Shown here one piece after another: positions 42,941 through 51,829 of a DNA stretch of 64,000 bases. A program made the translations under genes and the position numbers. Position 1 is the stretch's first letter. Each line of letters begins with the position of its first letter. The DNA comes from an uncultured Spirochaetales bacterium (lineage in GTDB: Bacteria; UBP6; UBA1177), in assembly GCA_902774115.1 (NCBI GenBank), contig CACYHH010000003.1:127580-191579 (forward strand). The letters run 5' to 3'. The notes beneath the pieces were generated by a model. It had not been told where the DNA came from and did not search any database. It saw only the letters and a program-made list of their open reading frames with translations.

Positions 42941-43528
42941 CTAATTGTTTTTGTTGCCTAAATTTCCTTCTGCCCAGTGCTTCCTGCAGAGTGCGACATA
43001 ACTTTCGTTGCCGCCGAGCATGACCTGTTCTCCCTCTTTGACCACTTTGCCGTCAACGACTCTCGCGTTCATGATCGCTTTTTTTGAGCACCAGCATACG
43101 GTTTTGATTTCTTCGATCGTGTCAGCCATGGCGAGAAGGCGTTCGCTCCCCGGGAAAAGGTTTCCGGCGAAATCTGCGCGGAGACCGTAAGCGATGACGG
43201 GAATATTGAGCTCGTCGACAACGCGGCAGAGCTGCATGACCTGATTTGATGTGAGAAACTGGGCTTCATCGATTATCACGCAGTCGATTTTTTTTGTGTC
43301 GTTCATTTTTCGGACGGTTTCAAATGCATCGTCGTCCGGACTCAGAATATATGCCTTTTTTGCGAGTCCGACCCTGCTTTTGACGATATCGATGCCGTCG
43401 CGCGTGTCAATCGAAGGCTTGAAAATGACGGCATTCTGGTTTCTCTCAAAATAGTTGTATTCGACCATGAGAGCGTTCGAGGTTTTGCTTGCTCCCATCG
43501 CGCCGTATCTGAAGTAAAGTTTAGCCAT
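42941..43528 (-). CDS. tdk: Thymidine kinase
   Basis: A 195-residue type II thymidine kinase using ATP to make dTMP. P-loop GAMGASKT (about residues 8-15; Ala-Ser in place of Ser-Gly as in some clostridial enzymes), the Asp-Glu Walker B VIIDEAQFL, the lasso segment and a zinc site (CWCSKK and a C-terminal CRKHW). ATG 43528 is favoured, since GGAGAG lies 6 bases before it; a longer frame to 43603 would only add hydrophobic leader without a ribosome site. It is divergent from iscS, with a promoter at 43560-43587. Confidence 0.92.
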   Translation of the reverse strand: MAKLYFRYGAMGASKTSNALMVEYNYFERNQNAVIFKPSIDTRDGIDIVKSRVGLAKKAYILSPDDDAFETVRKMNDTKKIDCVIIDEAQFLTSNQVMQLCRVVDELNIPVIAYGLRADFAGNLFPGSERLLAMADTIEEIKTVCWCSKKAIMNARVVDGKVVKEGEQVMLGGNESYVALCRKHWAEGNLGNKNN

Positions 43529-43559
43529 GATTTTCTCTCCGTCGAAAAAATAACGGCAG

Positions 43560-43587
43560 ATGTTAAAAAAAACGACAAAAATGTAAA
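43560..43587 (-). promoter_or_regulatory. Candidate tdk promoter
   Basis: Minus strand TTTACA (43582-43587), 16 bases, TAACAT (43560-43565), 31 bases before ATG 43528. It lies back to back with the iscS promoter. Confidence 0.5.
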
Positions 43588-43596
43588 TTTTTCGGA

Positions 43597-43624
43597 TTGA
43601 CAAACGGAAAGTTGAAATTATATT
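43597..43624 (+). promoter_or_regulatory. iscS-iscU promoter
   Basis: TTGACA (43597-43602), 16 bases, TATATT (43619-43624), 38 bases before ATG 43663. Confidence 0.75.
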
Positions 43625-43662
43625 AGCGCCCGTGAATTTATTGTTTTTTTAGAGGTTTTATT

Positions 43663-44853
43663 ATGACACGCAGAATATACTTCGACAACAGCGCGACAAC
43701 GCCTGTCAGAAAGGAAGTCGTTGACGAAATCATGCCGTTTCTTACCGAGCTCGGCGGTAATCCTTCGAGCAGACACTATGAAGGCAGAGTCGTCAGAACG
43801 GCGGTCGAGGCCGCAAGGGCGAAAGTCGCAGCTGCCGTCAACGCAGATCCTTCGGAAATTTACTTCAATTCCTGTGCAAGCGAAGGCAACAACACTGTTC
43901 TCCGCGGCTATATGATGGGACTCGGCAAAAACGCGAAGAAAAACCACATAATCACGACTGCGGTTGAGCATCCGAGCATTTTCAACACCGCGGCGGCTCT
44001 CGAAAAAGAGGGCTTTGAGGTCACTTATCTTCCGGTTGACGAGAAGGGAAACCTCAATCTTGACGATCTCCGCGCTGCAATCAAGGAAAACACCGGACTT
44101 ATTTCGACTATGTTCGTAAACAACGAGATCGGAAATATTTATCCGGTCGAAGAAATCGGAAAAATAGCGCACGAGCACAACATTCTTTTCCATGTTGACG
44201 CGGTTCAGGCTGTCGGCAAAATTCATGTCGACGTCAAAAAGATCGGGTGTGACTTCCTGACGGTTTCTGCGCATAAATTCTATGGTCTCAAAGGTGTCGG
44301 CGCACTTTTCGTAAAACGCGGAAGAGTGCTCAAAAACCTTCTTACCGGCGGTCATCAGGAAAAGGGAAAACGCCCGGGAACAGAAAATGTTGTCGGCATA
44401 ATCGGCATGGGAAAGGCGATCGAGCTTGCAGTTGCAGAGCTTGACGAAGAGGCAAAGAGAGTTGCGGCTCTCAGAGACCACCTTGAGCAGAGAGTTCTCG
44501 CCGAAATTCCTTACACGAGAGTCGTCGGTGACCCGTCTCACAGAGTTCCGACCCTTTCAAATATTTCGTTCAGATTTGTAGAAGGCGAGGGAATCCTGCT
44601 TAAACTCGACACCGAAGGGATCGCGGTATCTACCGGTTCGGCATGTTCTTCGAGCGACCTCAAGGCGAGCCACGTTATCACCGCTATGCACGGCGATCCG
44701 GAAGAGGCTCATTCGAGTATCCGTTTTTCGCTTGGAAAATATTCGACGATTGAAGATGTGGACTACACCGTAGAAACTTTGAAAAATACAATTTCGCTGC
44801 TTCGCAGTTTTTCACCGATTTACGATGAATTCGTGAACGCAAACAAACATTAA
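43663..44853 (+). CDS. iscS: Cysteine desulfurase (IscS/NifS)
   Basis: A 396-residue pyridoxal-phosphate enzyme that moves sulfur from cysteine to iron-sulfur scaffolds. YFDNSATTPVR starts the fold. Lys205 in SAHKFYGLKG binds the cofactor, and Cys328 in STGSACSSSDL is the persulfide site. It is encoded 14 bases before iscU, as in nif/isc gene pairs. Its promoter at 43597-43624 is close to consensus. A regulator such as IscR is not in the window. Confidence 0.95.
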   Translation: MTRRIYFDNSATTPVRKEVVDEIMPFLTELGGNPSSRHYEGRVVRTAVEAARAKVAAAVNADPSEIYFNSCASEGNNTVLRGYMMGLGKNAKKNHIITTAVEHPSIFNTAAALEKEGFEVTYLPVDEKGNLNLDDLRAAIKENTGLISTMFVNNEIGNIYPVEEIGKIAHEHNILFHVDAVQAVGKIHVDVKKIGCDFLTVSAHKFYGLKGVGALFVKRGRVLKNLLTGGHQEKGKRPGTENVVGIIGMGKAIELAVAELDEEAKRVAALRDHLEQRVLAEIPYTRVVGDPSHRVPTLSNISFRFVEGEGILLKLDTEGIAVSTGSACSSSDLKASHVITAMHGDPEEAHSSIRFSLGKYSTIEDVDYTVETLKNTISLLRSFSPIYDEFVNANKH

Positions 44854-44867
44854 AATAGGAGAAAATC

Positions 44868-45248
44868 ATGAATTACACAGAAAAAGTTATGGATCATTTC
44901 CTTCATCCGCGCAACATCGGCAAAATTGACAATCCCAATGCGGTTGCCGAGGTCGGAAACGCTCAGTGCGGCGATATCATCAAACTCTTTTTGCGCATCA
45001 ATCCTGAAGGGATAATCGAAGACATTTCTTTCGAGACTTTCGGCTGCGGTGCCGCGATCGCAACATCTTCAATGACGACTGAAATGGTCAAAGGAAAGCA
45101 CATTGACGAGGCTCTTAAAGTAACGAGAGACGTTGTTGCAGATGAACTTGGCGGTCTTCCTGCAAGCAAAATGCACTGTTCGAACCTTGCATCTGAAGCT
45201 CTTCACAAGGCGATTCACGAATACAAGGCGAAATACGGGCTCAAATAA
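44868..45248 (+). CDS. iscU: Iron-sulfur scaffold IscU/NifU N-terminal type
   Basis: A 126-residue scaffold with the three cluster-binding cysteines Cys34 (NAQCGD), Cys60 (FGCGAA) and Cys104 (KMHCSNLA). The Asp after the first Cys is the residue needed for cluster release. Length and start (MNYTEKVMDHFLHPRNIG) match IscU/NifU-N. It works with IscS encoded directly upstream. A TAGGAG site precedes ATG 44868. It is separate from the Nfu protein at 25639, so scaffold and carrier are in different operons. Confidence 0.95.
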   Translation: MNYTEKVMDHFLHPRNIGKIDNPNAVAEVGNAQCGDIIKLFLRINPEGIIEDISFETFGCGAAIATSSMTTEMVKGKHIDEALKVTRDVVADELGGLPASKMHCSNLASEALHKAIHEYKAKYGLK

Positions 45249-45257
45249 GCTCACTAA

Positions 45258-46382
45258 ATGAATTTTTTAAAAAATTTCTCTTTTTTATTCATTTTTTTCA
45301 CATTTGTTTTTCAGCTTCACGCTTTTGATGTCGATGAAATGCTTGACGGTGACGGTTTGTCAAGCGGTTTTACCCATTTTCTGAGGATCGGGATAAAAAC
45401 GGATGTTTCGTCGTTTTCGATTGAAGGTGACGCTCAGATTTTCGATAAAAAAGAGCGTACGGTAGGGGAAATTCAGGGGCAGGTGACTGTTTCTGCGTCA
45501 CAGGGCGGTATCAAAATCGGCAGCAGAATTTTCAAGGAAGAAATGCTGAAATTCACTTCTGAACTCATTCCGCTCAAATTCGAAGGGAAAATGTTCCGCG
45601 GAGAGATCGAAGTCTATCTCAAAAACTCAAAGCTAATCGTAGTGAACAAGCTCGATATCGAAGATTACGTCAAGGGGGTTATCAACAAAGAAGCGATTCC
45701 GTCATGGCCTGTTGAAGCAAAAAAAACGCAGGCTGTTCTGGCCCGGACTTTTGCAGTGTATCAGAAAATGTTCAACCCGAGAAGCGAATTCTTCGACCTT
45801 GCTCCGACAGTTCTGGATCAGGTTTACGACGGACTCGGAAAAGAGGATGTCACTTCGGTCGAAGCGGTGAATGCGACAAGGGGCGAGGTTGTGACGCTCG
45901 GCAGCGATCCGGCGAAAATTTACTTTCATTCGACCTGCGGCGGAACGATTTCGAGTTCTGCTGAAATCTGGAAAAAAGACGAACCTCATTTGCAGGAACT
46001 GCATTGTCCTTACTGCACGAAGTCCTCTCTTTACCGATGGAAAAGAAACATTAAAGCGGCGGACATCGCGAAAAAACTTGGTGTGAAGTCTGTGAAGTCG
46101 ATTTCAACCGTGAGAGGCAGGACCAGAGTCGATTCGGTCGTAGTCGACGGTAAAAAAATCCAGGTCAACAAATTCAGAGAGCTTGTCGGCTTTTCGGTGA
46201 TCTGGTCCAACGATTTTACAGTAACGAAAAGCGGCTCGAATTTCATGTTTTCCGGTAAAGGTGCAGGGCACGGCGTCGGTGTCTGCCAGTGGGGCATGGC
46301 GGGCATGGCTGCTCAGGGGAAAAACCACTACGAGATCCTGAAATTTTATCTCAAAGGGATCGAAATCAGAAAAATGTATTGA
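45258..46382 (+). CDS. SpoIID/LytB-domain secreted protein
   Basis: A 374-residue secreted protein with a signal peptide ending near residue 22 (FQLHAF). The SpoIID core is at about residues 125-290: LDIEDYVKGVINKEAIPSWP, KKTQAVLARTFAVYQ and YFHSTCGGTISSSAEIW. The C-terminus KGAGHGVGVCQWGMAGMA is a hallmark. SpoIID proteins cut denuded glycan strands; LytB is an amidase enhancer. In a non-sporulating Gram-negative this suggests peptidoglycan remodelling. It begins 10 bases after iscU with no obvious ribosome site. Confidence 0.85.
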   Translation: MNFLKNFSFLFIFFTFVFQLHAFDVDEMLDGDGLSSGFTHFLRIGIKTDVSSFSIEGDAQIFDKKERTVGEIQGQVTVSASQGGIKIGSRIFKEEMLKFTSELIPLKFEGKMFRGEIEVYLKNSKLIVVNKLDIEDYVKGVINKEAIPSWPVEAKKTQAVLARTFAVYQKMFNPRSEFFDLAPTVLDQVYDGLGKEDVTSVEAVNATRGEVVTLGSDPAKIYFHSTCGGTISSSAEIWKKDEPHLQELHCPYCTKSSLYRWKRNIKAADIAKKLGVKSVKSISTVRGRTRVDSVVVDGKKIQVNKFRELVGFSVIWSNDFTVTKSGSNFMFSGKGAGHGVGVCQWGMAGMAAQGKNHYEILKFYLKGIEIRKMY

Positions 46383-46388
46383 TGTTTT

Positions 46389-46446
46389 TCGCCGCAAATC
46401 TTGTCGATATTTCGAAATTTCGATATTCGATATTTCGAGGCGGCGA
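46389..46446. repeat. GCGGCG-ended TCGA-dyad element, copy 2
   Basis: Inverted ends TCGCCGC / GCGGCGA enclose a core with TCGATATTTCGA twice and related steps. It begins seven bases after the SpoIID gene and ends 30 bases before the -35 of the Cys-rich lipoprotein promoter. Confidence 0.75.
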
Positions 46447-46475
46447 ATTCGGCGCGTCGACAAGAACGATACTTC

Positions 46476-46503
46476 TTGCCTTTTGTCTGTTTTTTCTTAA
46501 AAT
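46476..46503 (+). promoter_or_regulatory. Promoter of the Cys-rich lipoprotein gene
   Basis: TTGCCT (46476-46481), 16 bases, TAAAAT (46498-46503), 38 bases before ATG 46542. Confidence 0.6.
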
Positions 46504-46541
46504 CATCCGTTTTTTGGTTTTTTTAATCACAGGAGTGTCAA

Positions 46542-48008
46542 ATGAAAAAATTTTTAACTATTCCGGTTTTTGCTTTTTGTTTAGTCTCGCTTGCTTCATG
46601 CGGCAGCGGATCATCCGGCAGCGGCGGTGAAGGTGTTTTCGGTCCTACCTGCGGCAACGGCAGGATTGAAGGCAATGAAGTTTGTGACGGCGATGTATCC
46701 TGCGGTGAAGCGGGTCATTTCTATCCGGAAGGCAAAGCGACATGTAATTCCGACTGTTCCGCTTATGACACCAGCAAATGTGCACCGAGAGATCCGAGTG
46801 ATAAATGCGGAAACGGACAGATCGACAGCGGTGAATCATGTGAACAGGGCGACACGAAGCCGTGTGCCGAGCTTTCAGCAAGTTTTTCTCAGGGCGATGC
46901 TGCATGCAGAAGGGACTGCCGCGGATGGAATCCTGAAAATTGTTCAAACGGCGGAAAGACCAAACCGTGTTCTTTGATTCTTGACTGTGTAAGAAAGTGC
47001 GGCGGCGACAGTTCATGCGAATCTTCCTGCAAGGAATCCGGAACCGATCAGGGAGCAGCTCTCTATGCTGACCTTGAAGCATGTGCGGCTTCCTGCGGCG
47101 GAGTTGCTGACGATGAATGTCTCACGAAAAACTGCTATGATGTATATTATGCATGCAATCCGAATCAAAAGTGCGGCAACGGTGTCCATGACGAAGGCGA
47201 AGTCTGCGAAAATAAGGAGACCAAGGCTTGTCAGGAACTCAATACCGAAGACAAACAGTGGCAGCCGATAAACGAGGCTGTCTGCAATTCCGAGTGCTCG
47301 GGATGGGACACATACTCATGTGTCGATATAAACGCTCTTACATGCTATCAGGTTTACGAATGTGCCGAAGATTGTGAAGATTCGGAATGTGAAGCGGCCT
47401 GCATTGCGAAAACATGGCCTGCTGCAAAGGCGAAATACGATACGATGAAGTCTTGTCTTGCGGATAACTGCCCGGTTGTTACGGAAGAATGTATGAACGA
47501 GTTCTGCAAATTCCAGACAGATGCCTGCAAAACTCATCTTACATGCGGAAACGGCAATATCGACAACTATGAAATCTGCGAAAAAGGCGAGCATGTCGAT
47601 TGCGGCGACATCAAAGACACGAACGGCGAAGCTATGTACGAGGCAAACACAGGTTCTGCATACTGCAATCAGAACTGCACGGAATTCGGCACGACGATGT
47701 GTTACAGATTCTGCAGCTGCTCCGAAGTCAAGGCATGTATTGAACAGGAGTGCGGCGGTTATCCTAACAGCAATGCTGAAAATACCGATGAAAAGAAAGC
47801 CTGCATGGAAACATGCGAAAGCTGGGGCAGCAAAATCGGAAAAGGCGAAGCTGCCGGTTACCGCCAGTTGATTGAAAGCTGCTGCGAACAGGATCAGCAG
47901 GGCAATACAGGCGCATGCGGCTGGGATTCAAGCACATGTCTGCAGCAGGCTCCGTCTCAGGCAAACGCAACATGCGGTACCGAAAACAACGATAAATGTC
48001 CTTACTAA
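46542..48008 (+). CDS. Cysteine-rich lipoprotein with CGNG repeats and ten-Cys modules
   Basis: A 488-residue lipoprotein with lipobox Leu-Ala-Ser-Cys-Gly-Ser. It has four CGNG-x2-[DE]-x3-E-x-C units alternating with a second module carrying ten cysteines in fixed spacing, at 46968-47156 and 47343-47528, plus a variant copy near the C-terminus (about residues 385-455). This disulfide-dense chain is probably displayed on the cell surface. The second module also occurs in the lipoprotein at 51830. It has its own promoter at 46476-46503. Function is unknown. Confidence 0.8.
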   Translation: MKKFLTIPVFAFCLVSLASCGSGSSGSGGEGVFGPTCGNGRIEGNEVCDGDVSCGEAGHFYPEGKATCNSDCSAYDTSKCAPRDPSDKCGNGQIDSGESCEQGDTKPCAELSASFSQGDAACRRDCRGWNPENCSNGGKTKPCSLILDCVRKCGGDSSCESSCKESGTDQGAALYADLEACAASCGGVADDECLTKNCYDVYYACNPNQKCGNGVHDEGEVCENKETKACQELNTEDKQWQPINEAVCNSECSGWDTYSCVDINALTCYQVYECAEDCEDSECEAACIAKTWPAAKAKYDTMKSCLADNCPVVTEECMNEFCKFQTDACKTHLTCGNGNIDNYEICEKGEHVDCGDIKDTNGEAMYEANTGSAYCNQNCTEFGTTMCYRFCSCSEVKACIEQECGGYPNSNAENTDEKKACMETCESWGSKIGKGEAAGYRQLIESCCEQDQQGNTGACGWDSSTCLQQAPSQANATCGTENNDKCPY

Positions 48009-48094
48009 ACAAAATCAGATAGAAAAATTTTCCTGATCAATAAAAATTCCAAATAAAATCAAAATCTTAAATTTGAATCAGAGGGGAACTCTTA

Positions 48095-48796
48095 TTATTT
48101 CCCGAGTTTGGATTCTGCGTACTCAAGTTCTTCGGGAGTGTCGATTTCGTACCAGGTCATATCATCGGAATTTATGATTGAAGGATAAATTCCATCATCG
48201 ATAAGCTGCTGAATAACCATTTCGACGACAGCTTTTTCTTTTGCTGTTTCAGCCGTTTTGGCTGCGGCAATGCGGTACTGCTGCCAGAAATCCTTTGTTA
48301 TGAACGACATTCCGATGTATCCGGCGTTCCATTCAGTCAGTTTTTTCGATATTTTTTCAACTTTTCCGTTGCTTACGAACACTTTCATGTCGTCATCTGT
48401 AAGTTTTCTGCATGTATCGGCAAAAATCGCGTAATTCTTAACTTTTTCGAATTCGCAGGTGACTCTTTTTGCGAAAGATTCGGGATAAATGTGATCGACA
48501 TTCATAATCAGCGTGTCTTTGTCGAAAAACTTCTCCGCCGCAAGAAGAGAGTAGAGGTTCTGCTCTTTGTAGCGCGTGTTTTCAATCAGTGTGACATCTG
48601 AAAAATGTTCGGAACAGAACTCTTTCATTTCGGGGAAGTGGTATCCTCCGATGACGATCGTTCTTTCTGGATTGAAGTTTCTTGTCCATTCGTACTGATA
48701 CTGAAGCATTGTTTTGCCGCATACGGGAACGAGCGCTTTCGGAAGTCCTTTGCCGAGACGTGAGCCGAGACCGGCTGCCAGAATGATTATCTGCAT
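48095..48796 (-). CDS. LicC-like cytidylyltransferase
   Basis: A 233-residue nucleotidyltransferase with IILAAGLGSRLGKGLPKALV (NTP-binding loop), then NLYSLLAAEKFF and LIMNVDHIYPE. These place it near LicC-type phosphocholine or inositol-phosphate cytidylyltransferases. It probably activates a small alcohol phosphate as the CDP derivative. It starts within the end of the HAD phosphatase gene (10-base overlap, AAGGAG site). It resembles the first half of the fusion at 19249, so the organism has two such enzymes. The product is not fixed by sequence alone. Confidence 0.75.
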   Translation of the reverse strand: MQIIILAAGLGSRLGKGLPKALVPVCGKTMLQYQYEWTRNFNPERTIVIGGYHFPEMKEFCSEHFSDVTLIENTRYKEQNLYSLLAAEKFFDKDTLIMNVDHIYPESFAKRVTCEFEKVKNYAIFADTCRKLTDDDMKVFVSNGKVEKISKKLTEWNAGYIGMSFITKDFWQQYRIAAAKTAETAKEKAVVEMVIQQLIDDGIYPSIINSDDMTWYEIDTPEELEYAESKLGK

Positions 48797-49452
48797 TCTT
48801 TATACTCCTTGAACATATCAAAAATCTGAGATATTTTGTCAACACACATAATATCGGGAAATTTTTCCAGAAATTCTTCTTTGGTCCTGATTGCAAGACG
48901 TCCGATAAAGGGGATTTCCAGTTCTTTCGCGACTTCGCCGTCGTGAAGCGAATCTCCGACAAAAATCATGTTTTCTTTAGGAATCTGAAAGTGTTCGATT
49001 ACATAGTTCAAATGCGCTTTTCCTTTTGCGAAACCGTCGCGGTAGCCTAAAATCTCGTCAAAGGCGAATTCTGGCTGCTGGGCGAAGTAACGCTGCACGA
49101 AATCGAAGTAATTGTTTGAAGAAACTACTGTTTTTATTCCGATTTTTCTCAGATTTTTTATCGCTTCGAGAGTGTCTTCGGTCGGTCTCATGTTGAAGAA
49201 AATGTCGAGTTTGCGTCTTTCGAACTCTTTCTGAACCTCAAAATTCCTTGAATCTTTGGGAAACATCACTTCGAGCTGGCATTTGAACGGGATTCCGCTT
49301 GTCGTGATGTAGTTGCGCCGGGCCTGCGGAAAAGGAACGCCGTAATCGCGCTCGATAAGTTCTCCTGCGAGGTCCGCAAAACCTTCCATCGTGTTGATGA
49401 GCGTACCGTCGAGATCAAAGAGAATAACTTTCGGAAAAGCATAAAAACGCAT
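48787..49452 (-). CDS. HAD-superfamily phosphatase
   Basis: A 221-residue HAD hydrolase. Motif I is FDLDGTLINT (nucleophile Asp at about 12), motif II VVSSNN, then a Lys and motif IV FVGDSLHDGE. A helical cap lies between motifs I and II, typical of phosphoglycolate-phosphatase-like enzymes. Overlap with the cytidylyltransferase gene suggests that the pair act on the same metabolite, perhaps making or recycling an alcohol phosphate. Its promoter (49486-49513) is a perfect TTGACA/TATAAT pair, the strongest in the window. Confidence 0.85.
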   Translation of the reverse strand: MRFYAFPKVILFDLDGTLINTMEGFADLAGELIERDYGVPFPQARRNYITTSGIPFKCQLEVMFPKDSRNFEVQKEFERRKLDIFFNMRPTEDTLEAIKNLRKIGIKTVVSSNNYFDFVQRYFAQQPEFAFDEILGYRDGFAKGKAHLNYVIEHFQIPKENMIFVGDSLHDGEVAKELEIPFIGRLAIRTKEEFLEKFPDIMCVDKISQIFDMFKEYKECR

Positions 49453-49485
49453 GGAAACCTGTGTAATAAGCCAATAAAGCGCGAC

Positions 49486-49513
49486 ATTATAATGATTTGT
49501 TACAAAGTGTCAA
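49486..49513 (-). promoter_or_regulatory. Full-consensus promoter of the HAD / cytidylyltransferase pair
   Basis: Minus strand TTGACA (49508-49513), 16 bases, TATAAT (49486-49491): all twelve positions match, 33 bases before ATG 49452. Confidence 0.85.
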
Positions 49514-49570
49514 AAAAGGATTTTCTGTAGAGGCGTTTTCTGAAATCTCTCCAGTTATTATCGAGAAATT

Positions 49571-51697
49571 TTATTCTACACCGAGCATTTTAAGGAAGAA
49601 TCCTATTTCCATTGCCGATTCTTTGATTCTTGCCTGCATTGATTTGCCCTGACCGTGACCTGCTTTGGTCTCGACCCAGAGGAATATCGGGTTCTCTGAT
49701 TTGTTTTCATACTGGAGAGCTGCCGCCATTTTCTTTGCGTGCATCGGGTGAACGCGTGAATCGTGTTCGCCTGCGGTGAGAAGAACTGCCGGGAATTTGC
49801 CGTCTTTTTTGATGTTCTGGTAGGGCGAGTACTTGAGGATGTACTCAAACTGCGCTTTGTCGTCGCTTGAGCCGTATTCGCTGACCCAGTATCTTCCGAT
49901 GAGGAATTTGTGGAAACGGAGCATGTCGAGCAGGGGAACCGCCACAACTGCTGCTTTGAAGAGGTCTCCGAACTGCGTAACCATTGCGCCCGTCAGAAGA
50001 CCGCCGTTGCTGCCGCCCCAGATAGCGAGTTTTTCAGGATTTGTGTATTTGTTTTCGGCAAGATACTTCATTGCATAAGCAAAGTCGTCGAAAGTATTCT
50101 GTTTCTTGTCGAGCATTCCGGCTCTGTGCCACTTTTCGCCGTATTCGCCGCCGCCGCGGATATTTGCGATCGCCATTATGCCGCCTGTTTCGATCCAGAC
50201 TGCATTGACAGCCGAGAAATACATCGGGTAGTTGACGTTGAAACCGCCGTAACCGCGCAGGAAAGTGTGGTTTTTTCCGTTCTTTTCCAATCCTTTCTTG
50301 TAAATTATGAACATCGGGATCTTCGTGCCGTCTTTCGAGGTGTAGAAAACCTGTTCTGTTACGATATCTTCAGTGTTTACAGGAACTTCTGCCTTCCAGA
50401 GCTGCTTCATTCCGCCGTTTTCGGTATATTCGTAGATTGCAGGCGGGAATGCGAAGGAGGAGAAAGCGACATAAATTTCATCGTTTACGGGATCCGCGAT
50501 AAATTCAGCGCTTCCTAAAGCTGGAAGGGGAATTTCACGCTCGTTCTGACCGTCAAGGTCGTAAATCGCGAGCTTGCTTGCGACATCATGCATCTTGGAA
50601 ACGACGATGCGCCCTTTTGAAACCGCGAACAGCTCGATAACGTCTTTTTCGTGCTCTGCAACGACCGTCTGCCACTCGAGAGTTTCGCAGTTGACACGCT
50701 CGATTTTCCAGTTAAGTGCGTTGTCTTTGTCGGTTTTCAGGAAAAGATATCCGCCGTAAGCCTCGCCCTCGTAGATATTTTCGTAGTTGTCAACGATTTT
50801 TTTGGTTTCTTTCGTCTGCGTGTTGTAAACCGCGAGTTTAGCTTTTCCGCTCGATCCCTGGTATTCGGTGAGAAGGAGCCAGAGCCCTTTTTCGTCAAGC
50901 GAGCTGACGAGGATTGCCTCTTTTATCGAGCTTTTCGCGATGATTTCATCATTTTCGGCATCTTCACCGATTTTGTGGAAACGGACGCTCTGTTCGGTAT
51001 CGATTTCGCCTTCGTGGTTTCCGTCGAGCTTTCTTGTGTAGTAAAAACCGCTTTCGTCGGGAAGCCAGCCTACGCTTGCATAGCGGCATCCGTCGATCGG
51101 TTTGTCGGCTTCTGCGCCCGAATCGGTGTCAAAAAGGTGAAGAACAGACTGTTCCGAGCCGTTTTCGCTGAGACCTGCCGCGATATACTTGCCGTTCGGC
51201 GATACATACCACCAGTCCATCGCTGTCGTTCCGTTTTTATCGATCGTGTTCGGGTTGACGAGCTCTTTTTTCGTTCCGTCGGGAAGCTGCATCATAAGGA
51301 CCGGCTGATTCTGAAGGCCTGTCTGGTAGCGGTAGAAAAGTTTGTTACCGCGTTTGATCGGAAGCATCATTTTATCGTAATTCCAGACTTCACCGAGCCT
51401 TTTTTCGATTTTCGGAGTCTGCGCCCACGAAAAAATCGTCTTTTCGGTAAGCTCGTTCTGAGCCGCAGTCCACTTCTGGACGTCTTCTGCATCGTTGTTT
51501 TCAAGGTGACGGTAGTAATCTTCGACTTTCGTGCCGAAGTAGTCATCGGTTACGAGTTCACGTTTCGTTTCGGGATAATTCCAGAGAGTCTGCTGTGCCT
51601 GTTCCTGCTTCACAGGGCTTTCCTCCTCTTTTTTGGTTTTAGTGCATCCGACTAAAACTGTTAATAAAATCAATGCAAGAATGGAAAGTTTTTTCAT
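49571..51697 (-). CDS. Prolyl oligopeptidase (S9) as a lipoprotein
   Basis: A 708-residue S9A peptidase. Lipobox Leu-Val-Gly-Cys (Cys18) and a Lys/Glu-rich linker precede a seven-bladed propeller (about residues 90-430) and the alpha/beta hydrolase domain. The triad is Ser563 (GGSNGG), Asp in EHDSRVHP and His in KAGHGQGKS. Prolyl oligopeptidases cut short peptides after proline; most are cytoplasmic or periplasmic, so the lipid anchor implies peptide processing at the envelope. A promoter is proposed at 51726-51753. Together with the S10 lipoprotein at 60967 it may give surface peptide scavenging. Confidence 0.92.
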   Translation of the reverse strand: MKKLSILALILLTVLVGCTKTKKEEESPVKQEQAQQTLWNYPETKRELVTDDYFGTKVEDYYRHLENNDAEDVQKWTAAQNELTEKTIFSWAQTPKIEKRLGEVWNYDKMMLPIKRGNKLFYRYQTGLQNQPVLMMQLPDGTKKELVNPNTIDKNGTTAMDWWYVSPNGKYIAAGLSENGSEQSVLHLFDTDSGAEADKPIDGCRYASVGWLPDESGFYYTRKLDGNHEGEIDTEQSVRFHKIGEDAENDEIIAKSSIKEAILVSSLDEKGLWLLLTEYQGSSGKAKLAVYNTQTKETKKIVDNYENIYEGEAYGGYLFLKTDKDNALNWKIERVNCETLEWQTVVAEHEKDVIELFAVSKGRIVVSKMHDVASKLAIYDLDGQNEREIPLPALGSAEFIADPVNDEIYVAFSSFAFPPAIYEYTENGGMKQLWKAEVPVNTEDIVTEQVFYTSKDGTKIPMFIIYKKGLEKNGKNHTFLRGYGGFNVNYPMYFSAVNAVWIETGGIMAIANIRGGGEYGEKWHRAGMLDKKQNTFDDFAYAMKYLAENKYTNPEKLAIWGGSNGGLLTGAMVTQFGDLFKAAVVAVPLLDMLRFHKFLIGRYWVSEYGSSDDKAQFEYILKYSPYQNIKKDGKFPAVLLTAGEHDSRVHPMHAKKMAAALQYENKSENPIFLWVETKAGHGQGKSMQARIKESAMEIGFFLKMLGVE

Positions 51698-51725
51698 TTT
51701 TACCTCCTAACAGAAAAAACAAGGA

Positions 51726-51753
51726 ATCTTAGGAAAAAAAGGGGAAAAGGCAA
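51726..51753 (-). promoter_or_regulatory. Promoter of the prolyl oligopeptidase gene
   Basis: Minus strand TTGCCT (51748-51753), 16 bases, TAAGAT (51726-51731), 28 bases before ATG 51697. The palindromic element copy 3 starts six bases further upstream. Confidence 0.6.
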
Positions 51754-51758
51754 TTTTT

Positions 51759-51814
51759 GCGCCGCTGTCGACATATCGATATGATATCGTCATAACGACA
51801 TAATCAGGCGGCGC
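51759..51814. repeat. GCGGCG-ended TCGA-dyad element, copy 3
   Basis: Seven-base inverted ends GCGCCGC / GCGGCGC enclose a core with TCGACATATCGA, ATATCG and ACGACATA steps. A 17-base string GCTGTCGACATATCGAT is shared with copy 4. It lies between two minus-strand lipoprotein genes. Confidence 0.75.
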
Positions 51815-51829
51815 ATTGATAGGAAAAAA

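Noticed and set aside
43529-43603. N-terminal extension of thymidine kinase to 43603
   Set aside because: The added residues are a hydrophobic stretch not found in the family, and the ribosome site GGAGAG fits ATG 43528; the proposed tdk promoter lies within this extension.
50651-51655. A 334-codon plus-strand frame opposite the prolyl oligopeptidase
   Set aside because: The S9 gene has a complete triad and lipobox; the opposite frame is Val/Phe/Arg-rich noise.
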